Origin: Acidobacteriota bacterium
GTDB lineage: Bacteria; Acidobacteriota; Terriglobia; Acidiferrales; UBA7541
NCBI GenBank assembly: GCA_003225295.1
Contig: QHYZ01000061.1
Location: 1 to 64,000 of the forward strand
Reading direction: 5' to 3'
DNA length: 64,000 nucleotides
The notes beneath the pieces were generated by a model. That model saw nothing but the letters and a program-made list of their open reading frames with translations, did no database searches and was not told where the DNA came from. Each line of letters starts with the position of its first letter. Within the stretch, counting starts at the first letter, position 1. This document shows, piece after piece, positions 37,052 through 47,573 of the stretch. The position numbers were made by a program, and so were the translations under genes.

Positions 37052-38224
37052 ATGGCTGGATATGGCGGTGTCGATTACATCGATTTTGATTCGCAACTGA
37101 ACGACGAAGAGCGGCTGGTGCGGCAAACGGCGCGGCAATTCGTCGAAAACGAAATCATCCCGATCATTGAAAAACACAACCGCGAAGGCGTTTTCCCTAA
37201 GCATCTGGTGCCGCAACTCGGCGAGCTGGGATTTTTCGGCGCGAATCTGCACGGCTACGGCTGCGCGGGAATGTCCAACGTGGCGTACGGATTGATGACC
37301 CAGGAACTGGAGCGCGGGGATTCCGGGTTGCGCAGCTTTGTTTCCGTGCAGGGCGCGCTGGTGATGTATCCGATCTACACTTTCGGCAGCGACGCGCAGA
37401 AAAACAAGTGGCTGCCGCTCCTGCAGCAAGGCAAAGCCATCGGCTGCTTTGGCCTGACCGAACCGCAATTCGGATCGAATCCGGGCGGCATGCTGACGCG
37501 CGCGGTGAAGCAGGGCAACAGCTACATCTTAAACGGCGAAAAAATGTGGATCACCAGCGGGTCGATCGCGGACCTGGCGGTGGTGTGGGCCAAGACCGAG
37601 GACGACCAGATCCGCGGATTCCTGGTGGAAAAAGGCGCGCCTGGATTCAAGACCTGGGAGGTGCACGGGAAATGGTCGCTGCGCGCCTCGGTGACGTCCG
37701 GATTAGCATTCGTCGACTGCCAAATCCCGGAAGAAAACTTGCTGCCCGGAGTTGTTGGGTTGAAGGGGCCACTAAGTTGCCTGAACCAGGCGCGCTATGG
37801 AATCGGATGGGGCGCGCTGGGGGCGGCCATGGCGTGTTACCACGAGGCACTCGAATACGCCAAGACGCGCAAACAGTTCGCCAACAAACCCATTGCTTCG
37901 CACCAGCTGGTGCAGGAAAAACTGGCGTGGATGATCACGGAGATCGTAAAGGGGCAATTGCTGGCGCTGCACGTTGGCCGCCTGAAGGACAACGGAAGGG
38001 TTGACCCGGCGCATATTTCGATGCTGAAGATGAACAACGTGGCCATTGCGCTGGAAACGGCGCGCAAGGCCCGTGACATTCTCGGCGCCAACGGCATCGT
38101 GGACGATTACTGCATCATGCGGCACATGAACAATCTCGAGAGCGTGTACACCTACGAAGGAACAAACGACATTCATAAGCTGGTGATCGGCGAGCGCATC
38201 ACCGGCATTGCCGCATTCGTGTAA
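37052..38224 (+). CDS. acyl-CoA dehydrogenase, glutaryl-CoA dehydrogenase type
   Basis: The 390-residue flavoenzyme has the three-domain acyl-CoA dehydrogenase layout. GCFGLTEPQFGSNPGGMLTRA and ARYGIGWGALGAAMACYHEAL are close to glutaryl-CoA dehydrogenases, and YTYEGTNDIHKLVIGERITG near the C-terminus carries the catalytic Glu and FAD-binding residues. The reaction would be oxidation (and decarboxylation) of glutaryl-CoA to crotonyl-CoA in lysine or aromatic catabolism. GAGGAGAG precedes ATG 37052; the longer frame from 36752 spans the promoter and is rejected. No CoA transferase is adjacent. Confidence 0.88.
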   Translation: MAGYGGVDYIDFDSQLNDEERLVRQTARQFVENEIIPIIEKHNREGVFPKHLVPQLGELGFFGANLHGYGCAGMSNVAYGLMTQELERGDSGLRSFVSVQGALVMYPIYTFGSDAQKNKWLPLLQQGKAIGCFGLTEPQFGSNPGGMLTRAVKQGNSYILNGEKMWITSGSIADLAVVWAKTEDDQIRGFLVEKGAPGFKTWEVHGKWSLRASVTSGLAFVDCQIPEENLLPGVVGLKGPLSCLNQARYGIGWGALGAAMACYHEALEYAKTRKQFANKPIASHQLVQEKLAWMITEIVKGQLLALHVGRLKDNGRVDPAHISMLKMNNVAIALETARKARDILGANGIVDDYCIMRHMNNLESVYTYEGTNDIHKLVIGERITGIAAFV

Positions 38225-38350
38225 TGTCTGAAAGCGCGGACTGACCTCTGCCTCCACGCTTTCCATCCAACCCATCTCCAAGCCGGCCGAATCTTGTATG
38301 CTGTGGGGCAGGCCCGCCGCGGCGGGCGCCTCTAGGAGGAGCTACGTTCT

Positions 38351-39640
38351 ATGTGTTCATGTGCCACTCGGGTGATTCGATTCCTCCGCTATGCAGTTGC
38401 CGTACTGCTCATAGCTCTCGCTGGCCAATGCGGAATTGTTCGCGGGCAGCAGAAAACTGCACCGGCAGAAGAGAAGCCGAAGATTCGGGCGATCACCGCG
38501 TTCATCAACCTGGATCGGGCGCAGTACCAGGAGCAGGTGGCGGATGCGTTGAAGATGCTGAAGCGCGGGCAGACCATTCTTGAATCGCGCGGATACCAGG
38601 TCCAAACGATCCGCATCGCCACGCAGCCCTTTCCGGAGTACACCCAGGGGCTGACCGCCGAGCAGACCGTCGCGTTTTTCAAGGACTACGACGCCTTAGC
38701 AACGAGAGAAAAGTTTGCGGCGTCCATCGGCCCGGCCATGCTGAATGCCGGGGACAGCGATTCGCAAGCGAAATTGCTTGCGGAGATCCTCAGCAACACC
38801 AAGACGCTGAATGCTAGCGTGGTGGTTGCGGGCGAGGACGGCGTGCGCTGGGGCGCCGTAGGTGCCGCGGCTCGCGTGATGAAAAAACTCGAGGAGACGG
38901 AGCACAGCCAGGGTAATTTCCGTTTTGCGGCAATAGCCATGGTGCCGCCGTTGACGCCATTCTTTCCGGCCGCTTATCACACCGGTTTCGGACACCAGTT
39001 CGCGATCGCGCTGGAATCGGCAAACGTGGTGATGGCGACGTTGAAGGATGCCCCGGACCTGGCGACGGCCAAGCAGCGGCTGACGGATAGATTGGCAACC
39101 AGCGCCTTCGATATCGAGCGCAATGCGGGACGCATCGATCAGGACACCGGGTGGACCTACATGGGAATCGATCTTTCTCCAGCGCCGTCGCCACCGGAGA
39201 ATGCTTCGATCGGTGCGGCCATCGAGAATTTGACCACCCAACCCGTGGGCATGAGTGGAACGCTCACGGCGGCGGCCACGATTACCGCGGCGGTCAAAGA
39301 CGTCAAAGTCAAACAAACCGGGTATAGCGGTTTAATGCTGCCCATCTTGGAAGATAGGCGACTGGCCCAGCGGTGGAGCGAAGGACACATTTCCATTGAC
39401 GCCCTGCTCAGTTATTCGGCGGTGTGTGGCACAGGCCTGGACACCGTTCCGCTCCCCGGGGACATCACCGCCGAGCAGCTTTCCCTCATTATCGGCGACA
39501 TGGCCAGCCTGGCATTCAAGTGGCACAAACCACTTTCTGCGAGACTGCTCCCTGTTCTTGGCAAGGGCTGGGGCGAAATGACGGAGTTCGACAATCCGTT
39601 CCTGGTAAATGCGAAGCTGCAGCCGTTCGACAGCAAGTAG
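38351..39640 (+). CDS. exported DUF711 (UPF0210-like) protein
   Basis: The 429-residue protein ends with the hallmark DUF711 sequence: TGYSGLMLPILEDRRLAQRW, LLSYSAVCGTGLDTVPLPGD and KPLSARLLPVLGKGWGEMTE. These proteins form a large alpha/beta fold with a conserved CGTGLDTVPLPGD site and unknown activity. Unlike the usual cytoplasmic versions it begins with a hydrophobic segment (RFLRYAVAVLLIALAGQCGIV) and a Pro/Ala/Glu linker, so it is probably exported or a lipoprotein-like anchored form. AGGAGGAGC lies 9 nt before ATG 38351. A tentative hairpin with TTTTTTT follows at about 39662-39730. Confidence 0.85.
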   Translation: MCSCATRVIRFLRYAVAVLLIALAGQCGIVRGQQKTAPAEEKPKIRAITAFINLDRAQYQEQVADALKMLKRGQTILESRGYQVQTIRIATQPFPEYTQGLTAEQTVAFFKDYDALATREKFAASIGPAMLNAGDSDSQAKLLAEILSNTKTLNASVVVAGEDGVRWGAVGAAARVMKKLEETEHSQGNFRFAAIAMVPPLTPFFPAAYHTGFGHQFAIALESANVVMATLKDAPDLATAKQRLTDRLATSAFDIERNAGRIDQDTGWTYMGIDLSPAPSPPENASIGAAIENLTTQPVGMSGTLTAAATITAAVKDVKVKQTGYSGLMLPILEDRRLAQRWSEGHISIDALLSYSAVCGTGLDTVPLPGDITAEQLSLIIGDMASLAFKWHKPLSARLLPVLGKGWGEMTEFDNPFLVNAKLQPFDSK

Positions 39641-39726
39641 CGTTTCGAGTCGCCCGTTTTCAGGAGGCCCGAACTTATGGAGTGCCAGCAGTATGTGCTC
39701 CCGACGCCTCCGGTATCTTCCTTTTT

Positions 39727-41274
39727 TTATATTGACCAGCCTTGGCGGTACTCTCGCCGCAAATAGTCGTTGGCCGCGAGCACGTTGGTGATACGCATGT
39801 TGGGGCCGTCGTAGTAGATCTTCTTTCCGGCACGCAGCGCCACAATGCCGAGGAGCATGACCTCGGTGAGACGGGCGGCGTACTCGAACGGACAGGAGGC
39901 TTCCAGCTTTCCTTTGGCGGCGTCCACCCAATTCATTTCGTGGGCTTCGCCGGCGATGCGCGGGAGCTTCTCGGGTGGCTTGCCAAAGGAATCGTGGAGC
40001 GAGCTGGGCAAGAGCCGGGGCTTGAAGCCGTAAGTGTCGTGAAGGAGCTTGCCTTTGCTGCCAATGAGCAGCGCGCCGCCTTCTTTGTTCAACTCTTCGT
40101 CGCCGAGCTCTTCTGGCTTGTTGGGCTTGAGCCCGCCGTCGTACCACGTCAGCTTCACCGGAGGCATCGGCCCGCGCGCGGGGAACTCGTAGAACGTCAG
40201 TGTGGCATTCGGGTAAGAGGCGCCGTTGAAAGGAGTGGAGACGGTTTCAACGCTGGTCGGCAAGCCCAGGTTGAGCGACCACAGGGAGTGGTCGATCAAG
40301 TGAGCGCCCATATCGCCGATCGCGCCGACGCCCCAGTCGGTCCAGCCGCGCCAGTTGAAGGGGTGGTAGATGGGGTGGTAGTCCACGTTTGCGGCGGCCG
40401 TGCCAAGAAACAGATCCCATGCCAGTCCGGGTGGAACGGGGTAGTCCCCGCAAAGGGCGGCAGCAAGCCGCGCGTTGACGTCCCGACCACTCCAGCGAAG
40501 AGGTTCGGGCCCCGCCTTCAGCAGCTCCGGGCGCGGCACGCCCTGGGGCCAAAAGCCCAGAGGCCGGTTGGTCCAGATATGTACCTCGCGCACGTCGCCG
40601 ATCGCCCCAGCCCACACATACTCGACGGCGGTCCGTCCATCGTTTGAGGAGTGTCCCTGGTTGCCCATCTGCGTGGCGACTTTGGTTTCTTTGGCGCGCC
40701 GTGAAAGTTTTCGAGCTTCCTCGATCGACCAGCAGAGCGGCTTCTGGACGTACACATGTTTGCCAAGATCCATGGCCGCCAAGGCAATGGAAGCGTGCAT
40801 GTGGTCGGGCGTCGCGACCATGACGGCATCGATGTCCTTCTGGTGTTCGAGCATGTCACGATAGTCGGTGTAACGCTTGGCTCTGGGCAGATGTTCGGTC
40901 TTGAGCTTGACCATCCTGTCGAGGCGCGCCTGCGCTCTTATGGGATCAAAGGGCACCGGCGCCTCACCCGGCGGGGGCGGGGCCGGCAGTTCGATGCGCT
41001 TCTTCAGCCTCTCAATGTCCAGGTCGAGCCGGTCGAATCCTTTATCGGCATAACGCCAGTCCACATCGCACAGCGCCACGATGTTCTGGCTTGCGAGGTT
41101 GATCAGATTGGTGCGGCCCATGCCGCCGACCCCCACGCCGGCGACGTTCAGCGTGTCGCTCGGCGAAGTGAATCCACGACCGAGGACGTGCCTAGGAACA
41201 ATGGCACACGCGGCACTACTGGCGGCGACTTTAGTCAGGAACGTGCGGCGCGAGATCTCTTTCTTTTTGCTCAT
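39727..41274 (-). CDS. Tat-exported Gfo/Idh/MocA family oxidoreductase
   Basis: The 515-residue protein starts with a twin-arginine signal ([20 protein letters not shown]), then an NAD(P)-binding Rossmann segment [28 protein letters not shown] and the EKP-like sequence [20 protein letters not shown], which holds the catalytic-site Lys. Tat export with cofactor bound is typical of glucose-fructose oxidoreductase-like and glycosidase-like members. Substrate is probably a sugar or sugar derivative. It ends 87 nt from the convergent DUF711 gene and follows the amidase gene by 116 nt. Confidence 0.9.
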   Translation of the reverse strand: MSKKKEISRRTFLTKVAASSAACAIVPRHVLGRGFTSPSDTLNVAGVGVGGMGRTNLINLASQNIVALCDVDWRYADKGFDRLDLDIERLKKRIELPAPPPPGEAPVPFDPIRAQARLDRMVKLKTEHLPRAKRYTDYRDMLEHQKDIDAVMVATPDHMHASIALAAMDLGKHVYVQKPLCWSIEEARKLSRRAKETKVATQMGNQGHSSNDGRTAVEYVWAGAIGDVREVHIWTNRPLGFWPQGVPRPELLKAGPEPLRWSGRDVNARLAAALCGDYPVPPGLAWDLFLGTAAANVDYHPIYHPFNWRGWTDWGVGAIGDMGAHLIDHSLWSLNLGLPTSVETVSTPFNGASYPNATLTFYEFPARGPMPPVKLTWYDGGLKPNKPEELGDEELNKEGGALLIGSKGKLLHDTYGFKPRLLPSSLHDSFGKPPEKLPRIAGEAHEMNWVDAAKGKLEASCPFEYAARLTEVMLLGIVALRAGKKIYYDGPNMRITNVLAANDYLRREYRQGWSI

Positions 41275-41390
41275 GATTATCTCTCCAGGACAAGCTGCAT
41301 TATCGCGCGCACCAGGCGCCTTTGTGAAGGGCAGCTTTGCGCCTGGCGAGTTCGGGCGAGTCCGATCGCTTTGGCCTCGCGTAGCGGCGA

Positions 41391-43193
41391 TCAGAAAGAG
41401 GGCGGGCGCTGGTTGGCGACCGCGAAACCGCGCTCCAGAGCGATGCCCACGCGACCTAGCGTGCCTTCTTCGAAGAGCCGGCCGATCAGGGTTATGCCGT
41501 GAGGAACGCGACGCGGCGGTGAGAATTTTGGCAGCGGATTTTTCGGATCGGGCGCCCAGTCCGAACGTGCTTCGGAGACTTCCACGAATCCGGCGCGCAA
41601 TGTGAGCGAGGGATGCCCGGTCTGGTTGCTGATGGTCAGCATTTCGTCGCGCAGCGAAGGCACCAGCAAGAGGTCCACCTGCGAGAAGATGCGCGCCATC
41701 TCCGCAGCGACTTTGCGGCGGAAGCGGTCGGCCTGGACGAAATCCACGGCGGAGAGGAAGCGCGCCTGGCGGAAAAGGTTGGGCCAGGCGTCCGCGGTCT
41801 GCACTTTAAGCTGGTCGACGCCGTGGCTGAGGGTGAGTTCCTCGAAAGCGGCGGCGCCTTCGGCGAACAGAATCAGGTTGAGCGAGTCGTACGGCCAATT
41901 GGGAAGCTCTACCTCGACGGGAACCAAGCCGAGCTTTGGAAGGGTGTCCAGCGCGGCGCGGTCCACATCGGTGGCGGGGTCCTCTTTCATCCAAGCGGGG
42001 AAATAGCCAACGCGTAGGCCCTTGATGCTCGCGTTCGAATCAAAATCCAGCCGGCTGGGCACACTGGAAATATCGCCAGCATCCGGGCCGGAGATGGCTG
42101 CTAACACCAGCAGGGCATCTTCAACGGTGCGGGTCATGGGGCCGAGCTTATCGAGGGACCAGCAGAGGGTCATGGCACCGGTGCGCGGCACGCGGCCGTA
42201 AGTGGGGCGCAGGCCGGTGATTCCGCAACGCATGCTGGGGCTGATGATGCTGCCGCCGGTCTCGCTGCCAATCGAGAAGCCGACCAGGCCCGCCGCAGTA
42301 GCGGCGCCCGGACCGGCGCTGGAGCCCGACGCGCCTTCCTCCGGGAGCCACGGGTTCACCGTTTGCCCGCCGAACCAAATATCGTTGAGCGCCAGGGCGC
42401 CGAGACTGAGCTTTGCTAGGAGCACCCCACCCGCGGCGTGAAGACGCTTGACGACCGCGGCGTCCTCTTTGGGAATGCGGTTGCGGAAAGGCTCGGCTCC
42501 ATAGGTGGTCGGAATTCCGGCGGTGTCGAGAAGATCCTTGCCGCCCCACGGAATGCCGTGAAGCGCGCCGCGGTACTTGCCTGCGGCGATTTCCTCGTCG
42601 GCCTTCTTGGCTTCGGCAAGGGCCAGATCGCGCAAGAGAGTGATGACCGAACGAAGCTGGGGATCAAATTGCTCGATGCGCCGCAGGTAGATCTCGGTGA
42701 GACGCTCGGAGGTGAGCTGGCGCTGTTCGATCCAGCGGGAGAGTTGGGTTACCGGGGCGAAGGCGATGTCACGATCGCTCGCAGGCAGCGGGCCGGGGTC
42801 GGATTTGCTGCGGATGAATTGATCGCGCTGTGGGCCGGAGGGCTGGCCGGGGAGGACGGAATGGTAGCGTGAAAAAGGTGCGAGCAGAGGTTCGAGAGCG
42901 ACGGTGCGGGGACCGGTGCGGCGCTCGTAGAGAGAGGCCAGATTAGCGCGCCAGGATTGTGCCGCCAGGGCGCGGTCGGCGGTTGTCAATTGCACCTGCA
43001 CGAGTTTTTCTGCTTCGGCAAACGTGGTGGGTGACACCTGGGGTCCGACGGCTGGTCCGGTGCCGAATGCGGGCGGCGCCCCAGGTGGGAGTTGCGGGGA
43101 CTCTTCGACGAGTTCGGTGCTGCTCGAGGCTAGCGCTGCGCCCAGGAGACCGAGCGAAGTCTCGGTTAAGAAGTGCCTGCGTGATTTTGGCAT
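41391..43193 (-). CDS. Tat-exported amidase signature family enzyme
   Basis: The 600-residue enzyme has an N-terminal [18 protein letters not shown] twin-arginine signal. The amidase signature is intact: catalytic Lys in [13 protein letters not shown] (K219), [10 protein letters not shown] around 287-296 for the cis-Ser and [12 protein letters not shown] with the nucleophile near S315. It would cut amide bonds in the periplasm or outside. GGAGGACCC lies inside the 15-nt gap after the M14 carboxypeptidase stop, so the two are an operon. The long N-terminal part before the domain (about 35-200) is unusual for the family. Confidence 0.92.
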   Translation of the reverse strand: MPKSRRHFLTETSLGLLGAALASSSTELVEESPQLPPGAPPAFGTGPAVGPQVSPTTFAEAEKLVQVQLTTADRALAAQSWRANLASLYERRTGPRTVALEPLLAPFSRYHSVLPGQPSGPQRDQFIRSKSDPGPLPASDRDIAFAPVTQLSRWIEQRQLTSERLTEIYLRRIEQFDPQLRSVITLLRDLALAEAKKADEEIAAGKYRGALHGIPWGGKDLLDTAGIPTTYGAEPFRNRIPKEDAAVVKRLHAAGGVLLAKLSLGALALNDIWFGGQTVNPWLPEEGASGSSAGPGAATAAGLVGFSIGSETGGSIISPSMRCGITGLRPTYGRVPRTGAMTLCWSLDKLGPMTRTVEDALLVLAAISGPDAGDISSVPSRLDFDSNASIKGLRVGYFPAWMKEDPATDVDRAALDTLPKLGLVPVEVELPNWPYDSLNLILFAEGAAAFEELTLSHGVDQLKVQTADAWPNLFRQARFLSAVDFVQADRFRRKVAAEMARIFSQVDLLLVPSLRDEMLTISNQTGHPSLTLRAGFVEVSEARSDWAPDPKNPLPKFSPPRRVPHGITLIGRLFEEGTLGRVGIALERGFAVANQRPPSF

Positions 43194-43208
43194 GGGTCCT
43201 CCGGGCAG

Positions 43209-46200
43209 CTATTTGCTCTTGACGGCAGCGGTGCCGACGTCGAGATGGTCAAAGTTGAGCATGGCATTGAAGACCAGGAAATAACTGCCCATGGTTTCAC
43301 CGCGCCACATGGGGTTGTTGGCAAAGAGAACCACGTGACCCCTGCCGTGGGGCACATCGACGACGGCGGGCTTTTCGGCGATTTCATTGCCGCCGGTGAT
43401 CATGCCGCTGAGGAGCAAATCTTTTTCCGCGGCAAAGCGCAGAACCACGCGAGGTTGCTGGTCCTTCGGAGGAATGGCAAAGCGGACAAAATCCGGCAAA
43501 TCTTCGGGGACGTAGAGCTCCTGTTCGTGCGGGGAACGCTTGACGGGCTTTTCGGGAGGTTCGTAGGGGCGACCCTGGATGATGTCCGGATCGCTGGCGG
43601 TGCCACGTCCGCTGGATCGCGAAGGGCTGCCAGCGCTTTCCTCGGCCTCCGGGCCACCGAAATTGCCGCCCACGGTGATGACCGGACCCTGCCGAAAATA
43701 GACGTAGAGCTTGTCGTCGTAGCCGTAGGTGATGGGGCTTTTCTTGTCGTCAATGGTGGACAGGACGACGCTGCCGGGCGCTTGCATGGCGCGCGCGTCG
43801 GCTACGTTCACCATTTCCGTCATACCCCCGGCGACGGGCAGCGAAGCGCTGGTTTGCACGGCCATGAGCAAGCCGCCTTCGCGGACAAAGCGCTCGAGAT
43901 TGGCCAGGCCCTGATAGCCGAGGCCGCCGCGGATATCATCGGTGGAGTCCAGACCGGGAGCCACAAAGTTGGGAGTTTCGCTCGTGTTTTTCCAAGGTCG
44001 CGGATCACCGCGCATCGGCAAGCCGCGCAGCGCCGCGCTCAGCCCGGCGGGGCCGCCGCCACCCATAGGCGGGAGGATGATGACGTCAAATTTCTCGCGC
44101 AGGAGTGTGGTTTCCCTCAGCCAGGTATCAGCGACGTAAGTGTAGGGAACTTTTAATTCCTCCATCGGAATTCTGAACCAGCCATCATTTTGCGTGTTCT
44201 GCCAATTGTGGACTAGAGCGAGGCGGGGAACGGCAAGGGGATGAGTAGAGACGCTCGGCGTGGCGCTGGTGGCGTGCAGTTTGATGCCCAGATCTCTGGC
44301 GGCCTTTTCGAGTTGGGGGCGATCCGCATTGCGAATGATGAATGATCCGGCTTTGAACCTTATGCCGTCGGCTTCGAAAGAATCTTCGGCGGCTTCCATC
44401 GGGACGCTAGGGAGACGGAAGCGGAGCGTGGCCAGCGTATTGTCAGTGTTGTGCTGAATGAGCAAGGTCTTGCCCTGACCTTCGATGCCTCCCGGGGGAT
44501 CGATCCTGCCCATTTTTTGCATCGCGGCATTGAGGATCGCGAGATCGGTAACGCGCGTGGTTTTGACGTTGCGCAGCGCACCGAGGGACCAGCCGGTGTC
44601 GTCATAGGAGCGAGGATCGCGCGGGCTGTAATACTGGGTGTCCAGGGTCATATCGGCGAGGCGGCTGTAGGGCTGGTCCATGCGCACGACGTAGCTGCCC
44701 GCAGGGATGATGGTCTCGGCGGGTTTCTTTGCTTCTTTGGATTTGGCCGGGGCGTCGGGCTTTTCGGCTGTTTTTTCCTGGTCTGTACCCGGCTCACCAA
44801 GGGATTCCTGGGCTGCCGGGATGCGCCATTCCTTTTCGAGACGGTGAACTTCAACACCCTGGAGCTCGAAGAGATTCAAGAGGCTGGCCTGTTCGGCAGG
44901 ACGCGCGTCGTCGGCGGGAAAGACCCAGGCGGCAGGGCCTTCGGCGCGGGCTTTTTCGACGGAACGCTTGCTCTTCAAATAAAAGTTGTTGAGGAATTTC
45001 TCGCCGCTGGAGGCGACATTGTTCATGCCCAAGAGAATGGCGCTCTCTTGCATGTTGATGTTGTCGCGCGCCGACCATTTCACTTTGGGGAGGGGAGGAT
45101 TGGGACGATACCACTCGCGACGGGTGTCGGGCGGGCGAAGCGTGCGGACGCGGGTATCGGCACCGCCATTGCCAAAGGTCTCGTAGAAACGGCCAATGGA
45201 GTTGTGATTGTTGGCGATGGAAAGCAGATAGTTGGGGGCCCAGCCGTCATAGAAGCCGTGCGTCCACACGCCGATGACGCCGCGCTTGGTCATTTCCTCA
45301 ATTTCGTGATGGGCCATCTCCTGCCACTCGCTGATGACGATGGGATCCAGCCAGGCATTGTAGGGGCCGGTGCCGGTCATGATGTAAAGATAAGGGACGG
45401 ACTCGTGGAGATCGTGCATGACCGTGGGATGCCAGTCGAAGAAAGTCTTGAGCATGTTGCGGGAGAGGGCCAGGCTGACGCCAAGATTGTCGCGGTTATT
45501 GTCGTGGGAAACGTAGTGACCCCACCAGATGAGGGGATAGGGAGGCTGGTCGGGGTGCTTTTTGTGCTGCGTGTAGATGTCCACCATACGGTCGTGGCCA
45601 TCGGTTTCGACGATGGGAGTAATCAGCACGATTGCATCGCGGCGGATTTTCTGGATGAAGGATGTGTCTTCCACAGCGAGACGGTAGGCGAGTTCCATGA
45701 GCATCTCTGGAGCGCCGGTTTCGGGAGAGTGGATGCTGCCGTCAGCCCAGTAAATGGGCTTGCCTTCGGCGATGAGCTTTTGCGCTTCCGCATCACTGAG
45801 GCCACGGGGATCTGCGAGGCGCGCGGTAATTTCCTTGTAGCGATCGAGTCTAGCGAGATTGGTTTCGTCGGAGACCGCGGCGACGAGCATCTCGCGGCCT
45901 TCCTCGGACGCGCCGATGCTCCAGACTTTGACCCTGGGGCTCCTGCTAGCGAGCAGGCGGAAATAGGCGTTGATGTCCTTGGTGTAATCGAGAACGTCGG
46001 GCTCTCCCACGATGTGATGAAGAGAGACATCTGGCGGGGGAACACAAGAACTAATGGGAAGATGGTCGACGAGTTCGGTGCTGAAGTAGGATGCCGTAGT
46101 GAATTCTTTGATTTTCTTGGTGTACTCGGTGTGGTCGCTGAGGACACAGGGGCCGGACTGGGCCAAGCTGGCTGCTCGGAAAAAACAGAGAAAGAGTATC

Positions 46201-46223
46201 ACGCCGAGAAATCTGCGGATCAT
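43209..46223 (-). CDS. secreted M14 family zinc carboxypeptidase with C-terminal extension
   Basis: From ATG 46223 the product is 1004 residues with a signal peptide ([20 protein letters not shown]). The M14 domain occupies about 75-400, with the zinc pair in [12 protein letters not shown] (H165, E168), HDNNRDN near 240-246 for substrate binding and a third ligand in VMHDLHES (H273). A Lys/Pro/Glu-rich linker (about 520-560) leads to a second half resembling a glutamine-amidotransferase-like domain ([19 protein letters not shown] region). Similar large proteins are common in Acidobacteriota. GAGGTG precedes the ATG; -10 TATAAT at 46255-46260. The frame is open to 47261 antisense to glpX and the extension is rejected. 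Confidence 0.9.
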   Translation of the reverse strand: MIRRFLGVILFLCFFRAASLAQSGPCVLSDHTEYTKKIKEFTTASYFSTELVDHLPISSCVPPPDVSLHHIVGEPDVLDYTKDINAYFRLLASRSPRVKVWSIGASEEGREMLVAAVSDETNLARLDRYKEITARLADPRGLSDAEAQKLIAEGKPIYWADGSIHSPETGAPEMLMELAYRLAVEDTSFIQKIRRDAIVLITPIVETDGHDRMVDIYTQHKKHPDQPPYPLIWWGHYVSHDNNRDNLGVSLALSRNMLKTFFDWHPTVMHDLHESVPYLYIMTGTGPYNAWLDPIVISEWQEMAHHEIEEMTKRGVIGVWTHGFYDGWAPNYLLSIANNHNSIGRFYETFGNGGADTRVRTLRPPDTRREWYRPNPPLPKVKWSARDNINMQESAILLGMNNVASSGEKFLNNFYLKSKRSVEKARAEGPAAWVFPADDARPAEQASLLNLFELQGVEVHRLEKEWRIPAAQESLGEPGTDQEKTAEKPDAPAKSKEAKKPAETIIPAGSYVVRMDQPYSRLADMTLDTQYYSPRDPRSYDDTGWSLGALRNVKTTRVTDLAILNAAMQKMGRIDPPGGIEGQGKTLLIQHNTDNTLATLRFRLPSVPMEAAEDSFEADGIRFKAGSFIIRNADRPQLEKAARDLGIKLHATSATPSVSTHPLAVPRLALVHNWQNTQNDGWFRIPMEELKVPYTYVADTWLRETTLLREKFDVIILPPMGGGGPAGLSAALRGLPMRGDPRPWKNTSETPNFVAPGLDSTDDIRGGLGYQGLANLERFVREGGLLMAVQTSASLPVAGGMTEMVNVADARAMQAPGSVVLSTIDDKKSPITYGYDDKLYVYFRQGPVITVGGNFGGPEAEESAGSPSRSSGRGTASDPDIIQGRPYEPPEKPVKRSPHEQELYVPEDLPDFVRFAIPPKDQQPRVVLRFAAEKDLLLSGMITGGNEIAEKPAVVDVPHGRGHVVLFANNPMWRGETMGSYFLVFNAMLNFDHLDVGTAAVKSK

Positions 46224-46254
46224 CGAACACCTCAGGGCAAATCGATCGCGGGTG

Positions 46255-46313
46255 ATTATATAAGCTGTTTGGTACTGAGGCGCAACCCCATCGCCGGAGT
46301 GTCGACGATGGGG
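46255..46313. promoter_or_regulatory. divergent promoter region of M14 gene and glpX
   Basis: On the minus strand 46255-46260 reads TATAAT, a perfect -10 for the carboxypeptidase gene; only a weak TTGCGC lies 19 bp upstream. The dyad CCCCATCG-N12-CGATGGGG (46286-46313) sits next to it. No good plus-strand promoter was seen. Confidence 0.45.
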
Positions 46314-46488
46314 GGCCTCTTGACCTATGATTGGCCGCCGGCGCAGGCTGTCGGAGTCCTTCTGCAAAAGAGCAAGAAGAAGGACGTTCCGGAACGGCGG
46401 CTGCGTGTCGAGGAACGGGATCGCCGCACGGTCAAGGAAAAGCACCGACGTGGATGCCCGCGCTGCTGAGGGTTGAGGTGCAAGAGGG

Positions 46489-47475
46489 ATGGAAGAACAA
46501 CTGAGCCTGGATTTTCTGCGCGTGGTGGAAAACGCCGCGATTGCGGCGGCGCGCACGATGGGATTCGGCGATCGACACCATGCCGATGAAGTGGCCGTGG
46601 AAGCCATGCGCAAGACCATGGACTCAGTGGAGATTGACGGAACGATTGTGATTGGCGAAGGGGAGCGTGATGAAGCACCGATGCTGTATATCGGCGAAAA
46701 GGTGGGACTGGCGACGCACGCTCCGAAAGCATTGTTTCCCCAAGTGGACATCGCCGTGGATCCGCTGGAAGGAACAAACCTTTGCGCCACGGGCGCGGCC
46801 AACGCCATTGCCGTGCTAGCGGCGAGCGAGCGCGGCGGGTTGCTGCACGCGCCCGACCTGTACATGGAAAAACTCGTTGTGGGGCCGTCATGCAAAGGCG
46901 CGGTGGACCTGGATGCACCGGTGGCCGACAACTTGAAATCGATTGCCAAGCGGCTGGACCGCGACGTCGAGGATCTCGTAGTGATCGTGCTGGACCGGCC
47001 GCGCCACGAAAAGCTCATTGAAGAGATACGCACCGCGGGTGCGCGCATCCGCCTGATTGGCGATGGCGATCTTTCGGCGGGGATTTCCGCTGCGGTGATT
47101 GGGACCGGTGTGCACGCCGTGATGGGCACGGGCGGCGCGCCGGAAGGCGTGCTGACGGCCGCGGCGCTGCGCTGCTTAAATGGGCAGATTCTTGCGCGGC
47201 TGGTGGTCAGCAAACCGGAGCACGCTGAACGCCTGGCAAAAATGGGCGTGAAGGATATCAAGCGCGTTTACGACACCGAGGATCTGGCGCCGGGCAAGAA
47301 AATGATTTTTGCGTGCACCGGCGTGACGGACGGGAACCTGCTCAAGGGCGTACGGTTTTTTGGGGAGGGCGTGCGCACCAGCTCCATGATTCTGACGCTG
47401 GATGAGCGCCATGTGCGCTTCATCGATTCGGTACACCTGGAGAAGCGCCCGGATATCAAAGTGCGGTTCTACTGA
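46489..47475 (+). CDS. glpX: class II fructose-1,6-bisphosphatase
   Basis: GlpX hydrolyses fructose-1,6-bisphosphate in gluconeogenesis. The 328-residue protein shows the class II signatures: [20 protein letters not shown] with the first metal acids, [29 protein letters not shown], and [20 protein letters not shown] in the substrate loop. Length matches E. coli GlpX (about 336). Some members also act on sedoheptulose bisphosphate. It is transcribed alone, divergent from the carboxypeptidase. Confidence 0.96.
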   Translation: MEEQLSLDFLRVVENAAIAAARTMGFGDRHHADEVAVEAMRKTMDSVEIDGTIVIGEGERDEAPMLYIGEKVGLATHAPKALFPQVDIAVDPLEGTNLCATGAANAIAVLAASERGGLLHAPDLYMEKLVVGPSCKGAVDLDAPVADNLKSIAKRLDRDVEDLVVIVLDRPRHEKLIEEIRTAGARIRLIGDGDLSAGISAAVIGTGVHAVMGTGGAPEGVLTAAALRCLNGQILARLVVSKPEHAERLAKMGVKDIKRVYDTEDLAPGKKMIFACTGVTDGNLLKGVRFFGEGVRTSSMILTLDERHVRFIDSVHLEKRPDIKVRFY

Positions 47476-47573
47476 GCGCGCTTTGAACTCAGCCGCTACG
47501 GGTTCACTGATCAGGGCACCGGGCTCGGCAATTTTTTTACAGGCGGAGCACGCCCTCTTCTCAGAGGCCAAGC

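Noticed and set aside
44451-46469. A 672-codon plus-strand frame inside the carboxypeptidase gene
   Set aside because: It is antisense, has no start signal or recognisable domain, and its composition is that of a reversed coding frame.
43209-47261. A 1350-residue open frame on the minus strand
   Set aside because: Only the part to 46223 is the M14 carboxypeptidase with its own signal peptide and ribosome binding site. The rest is antisense to glpX, which is strongly recognised.
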